Origin: Sphingomonadales bacterium
GTDB taxonomy: Bacteria; Pseudomonadota; Alphaproteobacteria; Sphingomonadales; Sphingomonadaceae
NCBI GenBank assembly: GCA_028871475.1
Contig: JAGWMZ010000035.1
Span: 1 to 37,498 of the forward strand
Length of the DNA: 37,498 bases
Reading direction: 5' to 3'
Shown: positions 1 to 7,315 of the stretch, piece by piece
How positions within the stretch are numbered: the first letter of the stretch is position 1
How the letters are laid out: each line of letters starts with the position of its first letter
Translations under genes and position numbers: made by a program
Notes under the pieces: generated by a model
What the model saw: the letters and a program-made list of their open reading frames with translations, nothing else
The model's database searches: none
Told to the model about the DNA's origin: nothing

Positions 1-58
1 CCGCGCCAGACAGCATCGCCAAAACAGTGAAAAGCAGGATTGGGGCGAGCGGATACAT
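1..58 (-). CDS. Start of a secreted or membrane protein, cut by the window edge
   Basis: On the minus strand an ATG at 58-56 opens a frame reading MYPLAPILLFTVLAMLSGA and runs off the left edge. The residues look like a signal peptide or first membrane helix: a short N-region followed by a long hydrophobic stretch ending in small residues. An AAGG lies about four to five bases before the ATG. Only 19 residues are visible, so the product cannot be named. The neighbouring IS1380 element sits upstream of it, and could have separated it from its original promoter or upstream neighbour. Confidence 0.45.
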   Translation of the reverse strand, partial: MYPLAPILLFTVLAMLSGA

Positions 59-376
59 CTTGCCTTGACCGCGGCGCGGGTCAGGGATCTCCGCAAAAAT
101 CGATAAAAGCGTCGGCGTCATGGGATCAGGTATTCCTCACAAGTGCTTGCTCCTTGATTCAGAAAAATCGCTACTTGGGAATCCAAAAAATTCAAGCCCT
201 ACAACGAGATACCGCCCATCATGTAGTTAGCGTTGAACAGCCCTGGGGTGGCCACCCCGGATCGGGCATCTCATGATGCCCCAGCAGGCGGAAATGTCAT
301 AAGACAAGAGAACGCCCGGGGGCACGATCCGAACCGAGCGTAGCGATGCTCAAAAAGGGAGAAAGCAAGCTCGAAA
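59..376. other. Non-coding stretch left of the IS1380 element
   Basis: About 320 bases between the start of the leftmost gene and the insertion sequence. No reading frame here resembles a known protein. The only structure I see is the perfect palindrome at 245-258. It probably holds the promoter region of the gene leaving the window on the left. Confidence 0.4.
245..258. promoter_or_regulatory. Perfect 14-bp palindrome GGGGTGGCCACCCC
   Basis: The 14 bases read the same on both strands with no spacer, about 190 bp upstream of the leftmost gene's start. It could be a repressor or activator site for that gene. I do not recognise the regulator, and a palindrome of this length in GC-rich DNA may also be chance. 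Confidence 0.25.
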
Positions 377-380
377 CTAG

Positions 381-403
381 CCCGGAAAATTCACCGGGGT
401 TGC
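381..403 (+). repeat. Left terminal inverted repeat of the IS1380 element
   Basis: Pairs with 1960-1984 on the opposite strand. The one clear substitution is C versus T at the third base, and there is a one-base difference in the length of the G run. The flanking ctag at 377-380 repeats at 1985-1988. Confidence 0.85.
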
Positions 404-536
404 GTGCCTGACGCAACTTTGGCGTTCTGAACCGACAGCAGGCACATGAGATCACGCCCGTAGTGCGGGGCGATTTTCGGTATCGAAGTTTGCGGATGGA
501 AGGGAAGGGTTTGATGGACGATGCCTTGCGCGCCGG

Positions 537-1877
537 TCAGGTGACCAAGCGGGGAATCCTGTCGAGCGCCACCTGGAGGATTTTCTGGTATGGGCAGGCT
601 GTCGGCCATTGAATGCGGATCATGGTCTTCAATTCGACGACGCGGGCAGCGATCTTGATGAGGCGCAGGCGCAGCGTGTCGAACTGAAGGGCGCGCCAGA
701 CCGAGCGCCTGGGCATGGCGGCGCGCAGGCCCCACATCAGCCAATGGGCTCCCGCGTGGAGGAACAGGCGAAACTGGTTGGCGGCAGCCCTGGTGCAGGA
801 TGTGCGGTCGGCAGCGAGGTGGGTTTTCCAGGATTTTATGTGGTTCTCGGCCTGGCCACGGCGGCAGTAGACCTGTTCATAGAGCCAGCGCGGCGAGCCC
901 TTTTTGAGATTGGTGACGATGAAACGCGTGTCGGCACCTTGTTCGCCGACCTCGACGCGGGCGATGATACGCTCGACGCGGCTCCAGCTTCGGGCGCCGT
1001 CGTGGAAGGATTTGAAGCGACGGATCTTTCCCTCACCGAGCGCGGCTTCGAAGCGTGCCCTGGTGCTGGTTTCCAGATCGGTGATGTGCCGGCGCAGGGT
1101 CGATGTCGGTGCGACGCCCAGGATGAAATCGTGCCCGCCAGCCCGGCACCAGTTGATCACCTCGGGGCAGCAGTAATGGCTGTCGCCGCGCAGCAGGATC
1201 TGCGTTCTGGGCCAATGGTTGCGGATCGCGCGCAGAAGGCGGCGCAGGAAAGCCCTGATTTCCTTGCCTCCTGGCCGTTTGGCCGGGCGCAGCACGGCGG
1301 TGATGAAACGGCCCTCGCCATCGAACACGACGATAGGCTGGAAGCCATATTCATCGTGATGCGCGTTGAACAGGCGCAGCTGCTGACCGCCATGGACAGC
1401 ATCGAAAGTATCATCGATGTCCAGGACGATCCGCTTGGGCACGGTGCGGAAGGAGTCGCAATATTGGTCGACCAGCGCCCGCCCCATGGCCAGCAGCGCG
1501 CGCGTGTCGGGCAGGTTCTCCAGCCGCGAGATCGTCGGCTGCGAGCACAGGGCCTGGCCCGAAGGCAGCACATCAAGCGCCATTCTGAACATGGGATCGT
1601 GGCGCAGGCTGGCGGCGTCATTGCCATCCTCATAGCCCGCCGCGATCATCATCAGGCGGAAACGGATCATGTCGGCCAAGGTGTGGGTGATGCGGTCGGG
1701 CGCGCGCGGATCCCTGATGCAGGCCGCAAGGCGATCAGCTACGCCAAGCCGCTGCTCGACCTCACGCAGCAGGACCAAGCCGCCATCGGAAGAGAGCATG
1801 CCGCCGTCAAATCTCGCGTCCAGGCGCTTGCCGGAAACGGGTGACAAACCGGCTAAGGGTAGCGTAGGGTTGTCCAT
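537..1877 (-). CDS. IS1380-family DDE transposase
   Basis: This 446-residue protein moves the surrounding element. It starts MDNPTLPLAGLSPVSGKRLD and has the family's early segment (FDGGMLSSDGGLVLLREVEQRLG), followed by a DDE core. LDIDDTFDAVHGGQQL holds the first acidic residues, LLRGDSHYC the next acidic position, and YEQVYCRRGQAENHIKSWK the conserved YxxR-like/E segment before the last acidic residue. The length fits the family (about 440-480). I chose the ATG at 1877. A TTG at 1937 in the same frame would add 20 residues with no family-like sequence. No frameshift or stop interrupts it, so it should be functional. Confidence 0.93.
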   Translation of the reverse strand: MDNPTLPLAGLSPVSGKRLDARFDGGMLSSDGGLVLLREVEQRLGVADRLAACIRDPRAPDRITHTLADMIRFRLMMIAAGYEDGNDAASLRHDPMFRMALDVLPSGQALCSQPTISRLENLPDTRALLAMGRALVDQYCDSFRTVPKRIVLDIDDTFDAVHGGQQLRLFNAHHDEYGFQPIVVFDGEGRFITAVLRPAKRPGGKEIRAFLRRLLRAIRNHWPRTQILLRGDSHYCCPEVINWCRAGGHDFILGVAPTSTLRRHITDLETSTRARFEAALGEGKIRRFKSFHDGARSWSRVERIIARVEVGEQGADTRFIVTNLKKGSPRWLYEQVYCRRGQAENHIKSWKTHLAADRTSCTRAAANQFRLFLHAGAHWLMWGLRAAMPRRSVWRALQFDTLRLRLIKIAARVVELKTMIRIQWPTACPYQKILQVALDRIPRLVT

Positions 1878-1959
1878 GGCGGGTGTGGTTCTCCAGAAAT
1901 GACGATGGTCGGTGTAAGCAACCAAATCATACGTCAAATCATAGTGTTACGCCACATCC

Positions 1960-1984
1960 GCCAACCCCCGGTGAATTTTCCAGG
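1960..1984 (-). repeat. Right terminal inverted repeat of the IS1380 element
   Basis: Its reverse complement matches the left end from 381 (see that entry). It lies about 85 bp upstream of the likely transposase start, so it also forms part of the transposase leader. Confidence 0.85.
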
Positions 1985-2031
1985 CTAGACCTGTGCTCAG
2001 CGTCGCGGATGATGGCGCATGGCGATAAGGC

Positions 2032-2697
2032 CTATGCCGGCCCGGAATGGCGATGTGCCATGGCGCGTTCCACAAAGGTGGCGAAGGCACGCGCCTTGGC
2101 GCTGGCCATGCGCCCGGCCGGAAACACCGCCCACAGATCGAGCGAGGGTAAATGCCAGTCTGTCAGCACACGGCGTACCGCGCCGCTGGCCAGTTCGGGG
2201 GCAAACATCCAGTCCGAGGTGATGGTCAGGCCCATGTCCGCGAGGACCGCGGCGCGCAGACCTTCGGCCGCGCTCACCCGCACCCGGCCATGCACCGCGA
2301 CTGAGGCCTCGGCGCCTTCGCGGGTGAAGGACCAGACATTGGCGAGCTGGTTGTAAATTACCACCTCGTGGTCGGCGATATCGGCGGGGCTATGCGGCTC
2401 GCCCGCCCGCGCCAGATAGGCCGGCGTCGCCATAACCGAGCGGGCGCCGGTCGCCGGCTTGCGCGCGACGGCAGCTGAATCAGGCAGCGCCCCCATCCGC
2501 AACGAGACATCCACTCCTTCCGCAACCAGATCAATGATCCGGTCATCGAGGATCACGTCGATCTCCAGATCGGGATGCTGTTCGAGGAACAGGGGGAGAA
2601 GCGGCACGATGTGCAGTCGGGCAAAGGTGGTCGCCGCCGAGAAGGAGCCGGTCTCTACCACCCGGATGAGCGTCAACATTGCCTGATAGCGGTCCAT
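2032..2697 (-). pseudogene. LysR-family regulator with most of its DNA-binding domain deleted
   Basis: The frame starts MDRYQAMLTLIRVVETGSFS, the normal first helix of a LysR helix-turn-helix. It then jumps at residue 22-24 into TFARLHIVPLLPLFLEQHPD, which belongs at about residue 95-105 of a full-length protein. The effector-binding domain continues normally (VDVSLRMGALPDS, VMATPAYLARAG, SWMF-like segment, FVERA end). The product is 221 residues against the family's usual ~300, so roughly 78 residues are missing without loss of frame: the recognition helix, the wing and the linker helix. It lies head-to-head with the GST gene, the usual LysR/target layout. The remaining protein should not bind DNA by itself, but could still dimerise or bind ligand. 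The ATG at 2697 has a weak Shine-Dalgarno. Confidence 0.85.
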
Positions 2698-2711
2698 TCC
2701 GGCCTCCTGAG

Positions 2712-2728
2712 CATTCCCCGCAGGAATG
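2712..2728. promoter_or_regulatory. Dyad CATTCC-N5-GGAATG before the GST gene
   Basis: A perfect 6+6 inverted repeat with a 5-bp spacer, only 15 bp upstream of the truncated LysR gene and about 245 bp upstream of the GST gene. It contains the T-N11-A pattern typical of LysR-family sites. The same dyad recurs at 4718-4734 before the peroxiredoxin-like gene. Confidence 0.6.
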
Positions 2729-2972
2729 ACCATTATCACCTCAAGCGGTCTGCTCTGTCGAGCGGCAATGAGGCACTTGTTACCTACGCCGTCGGATGGG
2801 CCGGGGCGAGCAGGAGTTCCCGCGATGATGATCTGGCTGATGCGGGCGACCCATTCGCCCTCCATCCTTGGTGCTCTTCATGCCTTTCAAACCACCGGAA
2901 GCCTGATCTCGGCGCTTCTCGTTCTGGCTGCACCCACCATGGCGCGGCGCCAGCTTTCCAAAGGATACGACC

Positions 2973-3593
2973 ATGCTTGACGTTTATGCCTTCGCCACGC
3001 CCAACAGCATCAAGGTGCCCATTGCGCTGGAAGAACTCGGGCTCAATTACAATCTGCGCGGGGTCAACGTTCGCAAGGGCGAGCAAAAGGCGCCTGATTT
3101 CGTGGCGCTCAATCCCAATGCCAAGGTGCCTGTGCTGGTCGATGGCGATCTGGTGCTGACCGAGTCCGCCGCGATCCTCGTTTACCTGGCCGAAAAGACG
3201 GGCCACCTGCTGCCCGCATCGGGCGAGGGGCGTGCACAGGTGTTTGAACAACTGTTCTTCCACGCCTCAGGCCTTGGCCCGGCGTTTGGCCAGTCGGGCT
3301 TCTTTCAGCGCTCCGCCGCCGAGCCGCAACCTATCGCCATCGAGCGTTTTTCGGGTGAGGCCAAGCGCACGGTCGGTGTTCTCGATGGCGTGCTGGCCCA
3401 GCGGCAGTTCGTCGCCGGTGCTGACTTCACCATCGCCGACATTGCCCATTTCGGTTGGCTGTGGCGCCGCGAATTCGCGATGGTTGACCTCGACAACGCG
3501 CCCAACATCGCCCGTTGGTACGCCGCGGTCGAGGCCCGTCCCGCCGTCCAGCGCGCCATCGCGCGGATCAGCACGCTGGTGCCCGCCGCCTGA
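2973..3593 (+). CDS. Glutathione S-transferase family protein
   Basis: A 206-residue cytosolic GST that would conjugate or reduce electrophiles with glutathione. The N-terminal thioredoxin-like domain (about 1-80) has the NSIKVPIALEE helix, the NPNAKVPVLVDGD cis-proline loop and the glutathione-binding TESAAILVYLAEK segment. The helical C-terminal domain runs from about 88 and contains FTIADIAHFGW, the conserved N-capping/hydrophobic staple motif. Asn11 or Ser12 sits where Nu- or Beta-like bacterial classes have their catalytic region. The ATG at 2973 follows AAAGGA. The alkene reductase starts 23 bp after its stop, so the two are probably cotranscribed, fitting a detoxification operon. The exact substrate cannot be told. 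Confidence 0.92.
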   Translation: MLDVYAFATPNSIKVPIALEELGLNYNLRGVNVRKGEQKAPDFVALNPNAKVPVLVDGDLVLTESAAILVYLAEKTGHLLPASGEGRAQVFEQLFFHASGLGPAFGQSGFFQRSAAEPQPIAIERFSGEAKRTVGVLDGVLAQRQFVAGADFTIADIAHFGWLWRREFAMVDLDNAPNIARWYAAVEARPAVQRAIARISTLVPAA

Positions 3594-3616
3594 TCCTCAA
3601 TCCTGGAGTTGCCCTC

Positions 3617-4714
3617 ATGTCCAAGCTGTTCACCCCCACCACCCTCGGCGCACTGTCGCTCAAACACCGTGTCGTGATGGCACCGCTGACCCGGATGCGT
3701 TCCGATCCGGGTGACATTCCCAATGCGCTGATGCGCGAATATTACAGCCAGCGCGCTTCCGATGGTGGCCTGATTGTCTCGGAAGCCACGCCTGTCTCCC
3801 GTCAGGGCTATGGCTATGCCGGAGCGCCCGGCATTTACGACGATGCCCAGATCGCGGGCTGGCGGGCAATCACCGATGCCGTCCACGCCCGGGGCGGCCA
3901 GATCGTGATGCAACTCTGGCATGTCGGTCGCCAGTCGCACCCCGATATCCAGCCCAATGGCGAGGCGCCCGTTGCGCCATCAGCCATCGCGGCGCAGGGC
4001 TATGGCTATGCCGCCCACGGCCCGGTGCCCTTCTCGATGCCGCGTGCGCTGGAGCGGGACGAGATCCCGGCGATCATCGCCGCATTCGGCGCCGGGGCGG
4101 CCCGCGCCAGGGCGGCCGGTTTCGACGGCGTCGAGATCCATGGCGCCAACGGCTATCTGCCCGATCAATTCCTGCAGGATGGCACCAACAAGCGCACCGA
4201 CGACTATGGCGGGCCGATCGAGAACCGGGCGCGCTTCCTGCTGGACGTGACACAGGAGGCCATTGATGTCTTTGGCGCCGATCGGGTCGGTGTGCGCCTT
4301 ACGCCCAGCGGGACTTACGGCTCAATGTCGGACAGCGATCCACAGGCGACTTTTGGCTACGTCGTGCGCCAGCTTGATGCGATGGGCATCGCCTATCTCC
4401 ATATCGTCGAGCCGCGTATCAAGGGCACCGAGCTGATCGAGGATGCCGAGCCCGTTGCCGCCGCGCATCTGCGCCCGCTGTTTCGCGGCACGATGATCGC
4501 GGCGGGCGGTTTTGACGGCAGCAGCGCCGAGGCGATCCTTGAGGCTGGACATGCCGATGCGGTGGCCTTTGGACGCGATTTCATCGCCAATCCCGACCTG
4601 CCCGAGCGCCTGCGCCGCAATCTGCCGCTCAACCCTTATGACCGCGACACCTTCTACGGCGGCGATGCGCGCGGTTACACTGATTATCCTTTTTACGACC
4701 TCGCCAAGGCCTGA
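3617..4714 (+). CDS. Old Yellow Enzyme-family alkene reductase (NemA-like)
   Basis: A 365-residue FMN flavoprotein of the NADH:flavin oxidoreductase/Old Yellow Enzyme family, expected to reduce activated C=C bonds (enals, maleimides) or nitro esters with NAD(P)H. The TIM barrel begins KLFTPTTLGALSLKHRVVMAPLTRMRS. HGANGYLPDQFL carries His175, Asn178 and Tyr180, matching the substrate-binding His/Asn and proton-donor Tyr of the family in spacing. NKRTDDYGGPIENRARF is the family signature, and AFGRDFIANPDLPERL is the FMN-phosphate and C-terminal segment. I placed the start at the ATG at 3617, preceded by CTGGAG. The longer upstream frame overlaps the GST gene and has no family sequence. It lies 23 bp after GST. 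Confidence 0.95.
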   Translation: MSKLFTPTTLGALSLKHRVVMAPLTRMRSDPGDIPNALMREYYSQRASDGGLIVSEATPVSRQGYGYAGAPGIYDDAQIAGWRAITDAVHARGGQIVMQLWHVGRQSHPDIQPNGEAPVAPSAIAAQGYGYAAHGPVPFSMPRALERDEIPAIIAAFGAGAARARAAGFDGVEIHGANGYLPDQFLQDGTNKRTDDYGGPIENRARFLLDVTQEAIDVFGADRVGVRLTPSGTYGSMSDSDPQATFGYVVRQLDAMGIAYLHIVEPRIKGTELIEDAEPVAAAHLRPLFRGTMIAAGGFDGSSAEAILEAGHADAVAFGRDFIANPDLPERLRRNLPLNPYDRDTFYGGDARGYTDYPFYDLAKA

Positions 4715-4717
4715 CCC

Positions 4718-4734
4718 CATTCCAGCGCGGAATG
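4718..4734. promoter_or_regulatory. Second CATTCC-N5-GGAATG dyad, before the peroxiredoxin-like gene
   Basis: Identical arms and spacer length to the dyad at 2712-2728, again containing T-N11-A. It starts 3 bp after the alkene reductase stop and lies 99 bp before the next start codon. This suggests the peroxiredoxin-like gene has its own promoter under the same regulator as the GST gene. Confidence 0.6.
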
Positions 4735-4786
4735 AGCGATAGTCGACCTGCCGATCTGCCGATCCCTGCCGGAACGGCCCATTGTC

Positions 4787-4817
4787 CCCCGATACCCCGA
4801 TACCCCGATACCCCGAT
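4787..4817 (+). repeat. Four near-perfect copies of the 8-mer CCCCGATA
   Basis: CCCCGATA occurs three times without interruption (4787-4810) and a fourth copy lacks only its last base (4811-4817). The array ends just before the AGGAGAAG ribosome-binding site at 4821. Arrays of this unit length can change copy number by replication slippage. It lies in the untranslated leader, so slippage would alter leader length or promoter spacing rather than reading frame. Confidence 0.9.
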
Positions 4818-4832
4818 CCGAGGAGAAGTCCC

Positions 4833-5510
4833 ATGACCCTGCAAGCCAAGCTCGATGCCTTCAAGGCTGATTTCCAGGCAGGCAAGCCGCCCTATAATGT
4901 GCCGCCCGAAGTGATCCAGACCATGCACCGCGCCACCGCCGAGCTGATCGCCAGCGGTGCCGCCACGCGCGCATTGAAAGCCGGCGACAAGGCCCCGGTT
5001 TTCACGCTGAACGACCCGGAAGGTCGGCCCGTTTCCTCGACGAGCTTACTGGCCAAAGGGCCGCTGGTGCTTAGCTTCTACCGCGGTGTATGGTGCCCTT
5101 ACTGCAACATGGAATTGCAAGCGTTGCAGGCGACCTTGCCGCAATTCGCAGCGCTGGGTGCCAGCCTGGTGGCGATCTCGCCGCAGACGGCGCCGAACAG
5201 TCGGAAATCGGTACGCCAGAATGAACTGATTTTCCCGATCCTGTCGGACACGCACAACGATGTCGCCGCCGCATTCGGGCTGCGCTTCGAGCTGCCGGAT
5301 TATCTGATTGAGCTGTACAAGAGCCTGAAGAATGACCTGCCCACCTTCAACGGTGACGCAAGCTGGACGCTGCCGATGCCCGCCCGCTACGTGATCGGCC
5401 AGGACAGCATGATCCTCTATGCCGAAGTGAATCCGGACTACACCCGCAGGCCTGAGCCCGAGGACATGCTGCCGGCGCTGCGCCGCGCTGCGACCATCGC
5501 CACGGCCTGA
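4833..5510 (+). CDS. Peroxiredoxin-like AhpC/TSA family protein
   Basis: A 225-residue thioredoxin-fold protein expected to reduce peroxides or act as a thiol oxidoreductase in the cytoplasm. The redoxin core begins KAGDKAPVFTLNDPEG (about 50-64). The active-site strand and loop read SFYRGVWCPYC, with Cys88 and Cys91 in a WCPYC motif, a CxxC form also seen in PRX-like enzymes. The N-terminal ~45 residues are a helical extension common in this subfamily. The ATG at 4833 follows AGGAGAAG at 4821-4828, which decides the start. The gene has its own upstream dyad (4718-4734) and the octanucleotide array in its leader. Position after GST and an alkene reductase fits an electrophile/oxidant response. 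Confidence 0.9.
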   Translation: MTLQAKLDAFKADFQAGKPPYNVPPEVIQTMHRATAELIASGAATRALKAGDKAPVFTLNDPEGRPVSSTSLLAKGPLVLSFYRGVWCPYCNMELQALQATLPQFAALGASLVAISPQTAPNSRKSVRQNELIFPILSDTHNDVAAAFGLRFELPDYLIELYKSLKNDLPTFNGDASWTLPMPARYVIGQDSMILYAEVNPDYTRRPEPEDMLPALRRAATIATA

Positions 5511-5516
5511 TATCGA

Positions 5517-5544
5517 AGCCCCGGTCGCTCACACGGCCGGGGCT
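5517..5544 (+). terminator. Hairpin after the peroxiredoxin-like gene
   Basis: An 8-bp perfect stem AGCCCCGG/CCGGGGCT with a 12-base loop, beginning 7 bases after the stop codon. It is followed by cctttc rather than a long T run, so termination may be partial. The next gene starts 20 bp further on. Confidence 0.45.
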
Positions 5545-5564
5545 CCTTTCGCGAGTTTCACACC

Positions 5565-6281
5565 ATGACCAGAACCTTCCTCATTACCGGCGCCAGCAAG
5601 GGCATCGGCCTTGCGCTGTCTCACCGGCTCGCCCGCGACGGCCATCAGGTCCTCGGCTTTGCCCGCAATGCGACGCCCGATTTTCCCGGCACGCTGGTGC
5701 CGGTCGATCTGGCCAATGCCGATGCAACGCAGGCCGCCCTGCACGATCTGGCCGGTCGCTTTGCCATTGACGGGGTGGTCAACAATGTCGGTCTGGTCGG
5801 CGCACAGCCGCTCGGTTCAGTAACCCTGCCGATGCTTGACGAGGTTATGCAGGTCAACCTCCACCCGGCGGTGCAAGCCGTGCAGGCGCTGCTGCCCGGC
5901 ATGATGGAGCGTCGTTGGGGGCGGGTGGTCAACGTCACCAGCCTGACCGTGCTGGGCGCGGTCCAGCGGACATCCTATGCGGCTGCCAAGGCGGCGCTGG
6001 TCAGCTTCACCCGCAGTTGGGCGCTGGAACTGGCAACAACCGGGATCACGGTGAACGCGGTCTCGCCGGGGCCGACCGAAACCGAGCTGTTTCGCGCCAA
6101 CAACGCGCCGGCAAGCGAAGGCGAGCGCCGCTATCTCTCGGCCGTGCCGATGGGCCGCTTTGGTCAACCCGACGAGATCGCCGCGGCCATGGCCTTCCTG
6201 TTGTCGGAGAGCGCAGGTTTTATCACCGGCCAGACACTGCATGTCGATGGCGGTGCCTCCGTCGGCAAGGCAGCTTTTTAG
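5565..6281 (+). CDS. Short-chain dehydrogenase/reductase (classical SDR)
   Basis: A 238-residue NAD(P)-dependent oxidoreductase with a Rossmann fold. TGASKGIG (8-15) is the cofactor-binding glycine motif, and NNVG at 73-76 replaces the usual NNAG. Ser126, Tyr138 and Lys142 (YAAAK) form the catalytic set with normal spacing. The end (GFITGQTLHVDGGASVG) is the typical SDR C-terminus. Its likely activity is reduction of a carbonyl or oxidation of a secondary alcohol. The substrate is unknown. It follows the peroxiredoxin-like gene by 54 bp and is convergent with the LysR gene 23 bp downstream. Confidence 0.93.
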   Translation: MTRTFLITGASKGIGLALSHRLARDGHQVLGFARNATPDFPGTLVPVDLANADATQAALHDLAGRFAIDGVVNNVGLVGAQPLGSVTLPMLDEVMQVNLHPAVQAVQALLPGMMERRWGRVVNVTSLTVLGAVQRTSYAAAKAALVSFTRSWALELATTGITVNAVSPGPTETELFRANNAPASEGERRYLSAVPMGRFGQPDEIAAAMAFLLSESAGFITGQTLHVDGGASVGKAAF

Positions 6282-6304
6282 GCGTCGGGCAGCGATGATG
6301 CCCT

Positions 6305-7216
6305 CTACGCATCGATGGCGTCCAGGAGTTTGAGGCACCAGTCGGAGAACGCCGCAACCCGGGCGGACCTGTGATGGCGTGACGGGTAGATCGCGTAGAG
6401 GGGAAAGGTCTCGTCGGGCCAATCTGGAAACAGCTCGACCAGCCTTCCTTGCGCCAGCATTGCGCCGCTGCCCAGTTGCATGATCTGGGCAATTCCGACG
6501 CCTTCGCAACAGGCACCGATCATCGTCGCCACATCGGAAACCATCAGCCGCGCCGATTGGCGCACAGGCAGGATGTCGTTTCCTTTGCGAAACTCCCAAT
6601 CGAACGGGCGGCCGGTCAGTGGATCGCGATAGTCGATACAGGCATGATGGACGAGTTCACTGGGATGCGAAGGGCGCCCATGGATCGCAACATAACCGGG
6701 CGATGCGACGGTCAGAATGCGCGTTTCAAGCAGCTTGCGCGCGGTAAAACCCGTGATTGGCGGTTCGCCGAAGCGCAAAGCCATATCAAACCCATCGGCG
6801 ACGAGATCGCCGATCTGGTCACGCATGACAAGTTCCAGCCGCAATTCGGGATAGGCGGCCAGAAAGCCGCTGAGTTCCCCGGCCAGGATCAGGCGCGAGA
6901 AAAAGGGATCGACATTGACGCGCAGCCGCCCTCGCACGGCCTGCGCGCTTCCGGCAGCCTCCAGCGCGGCCTCGGCAATCCCGTCGAGATGCGGGCCAAC
7001 GCGATCGCAAAAGCGTTTTCCCTCATCGGTGAGCCGCAAGGTCCGTGTCGTGCGGTCGAGCAGCCGAACGCCAACGCGCGCTTCCAGGCGCTGAATTGCA
7101 CGGCCCACGCCCGATTGGGTCAGCCCAAGCGCATCAGCGGCGCGGGTCATAGTCCCGGCCTCCACCACCGCCATCAGCACCGTCACACCGGACAGCAGGC
7201 GCGCGTCGTATGACAC
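6305..7216 (-). CDS. LysR-family transcriptional regulator
   Basis: A complete 303-residue LysR protein. The winged helix-turn-helix lies at about 8-66 (AVVEAGTMTRAADALGLTQSGVGRAIQRLEARVGVRLLDR type sequence) and the linker helix follows. An effector-binding domain runs from about 95 (GRLRVNVDPFFSRLILAG) to the end. It resembles the CrgA-like group often placed next to SDR genes. Translation probably starts at a GTG at 7216, 10 bases after AGGAG. It is divergent from the SDR at 7316 with about 100 bp between, the classical arrangement for a LysR protein controlling its neighbour. Confidence 0.93.
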   Translation of the reverse strand: MSYDARLLSGVTVLMAVVEAGTMTRAADALGLTQSGVGRAIQRLEARVGVRLLDRTTRTLRLTDEGKRFCDRVGPHLDGIAEAALEAAGSAQAVRGRLRVNVDPFFSRLILAGELSGFLAAYPELRLELVMRDQIGDLVADGFDMALRFGEPPITGFTARKLLETRILTVASPGYVAIHGRPSHPSELVHHACIDYRDPLTGRPFDWEFRKGNDILPVRQSARLMVSDVATMIGACCEGVGIAQIMQLGSGAMLAQGRLVELFPDWPDETFPLYAIYPSRHHRSARVAAFSDWCLKLLDAIDA

Positions 7217-7315
7217 TGTTCCATGACTCCTGATCCGGAATGTTCTGACAAATCGGCGTTAAACTCCGGCATAAAAGGATGCCAGAAGTAATCTCCATAA
7301 AGACAGGAGGCGGTG

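Larger units (their letters stand above)
381..1984 (-). mobile_element. Complete IS1380-family insertion sequence, 1604 bp
   Basis: The left end (381 onward, cccggaaaattcaccgggg) and the reverse complement of the right end (ending at 1984, cctggaaaattcaccgggg) agree at 18 of 19 bases, giving inverted terminal repeats that start with CC. The tetranucleotide ctag lies directly outside both ends (377-380 and 1985-1988) and reads as the target duplication. One transposase gene fills the element on the minus strand. Ends, duplication and an uninterrupted transposase all indicate an intact copy that arrived by transposition. Confidence 0.9.

Noticed and set aside
609..1844. A 411-codon plus-strand reading frame
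   Set aside because: Antisense to the intact IS1380 transposase, with no recognisable domain.
1995..2060. A DKAYAG-like string resembling IS5 transposases just right of the IS1380 element
   Set aside because: Only a few residues match, the frame gives no other transposase motif, and the bases belong to the end of the LysR gene and its flank.
2726..2980. An 84-codon plus-strand frame between the LysR remnant and GST
   Set aside because: No ribosome-binding site or family match, and its end overlaps the GST start. The region is better read as a control region.
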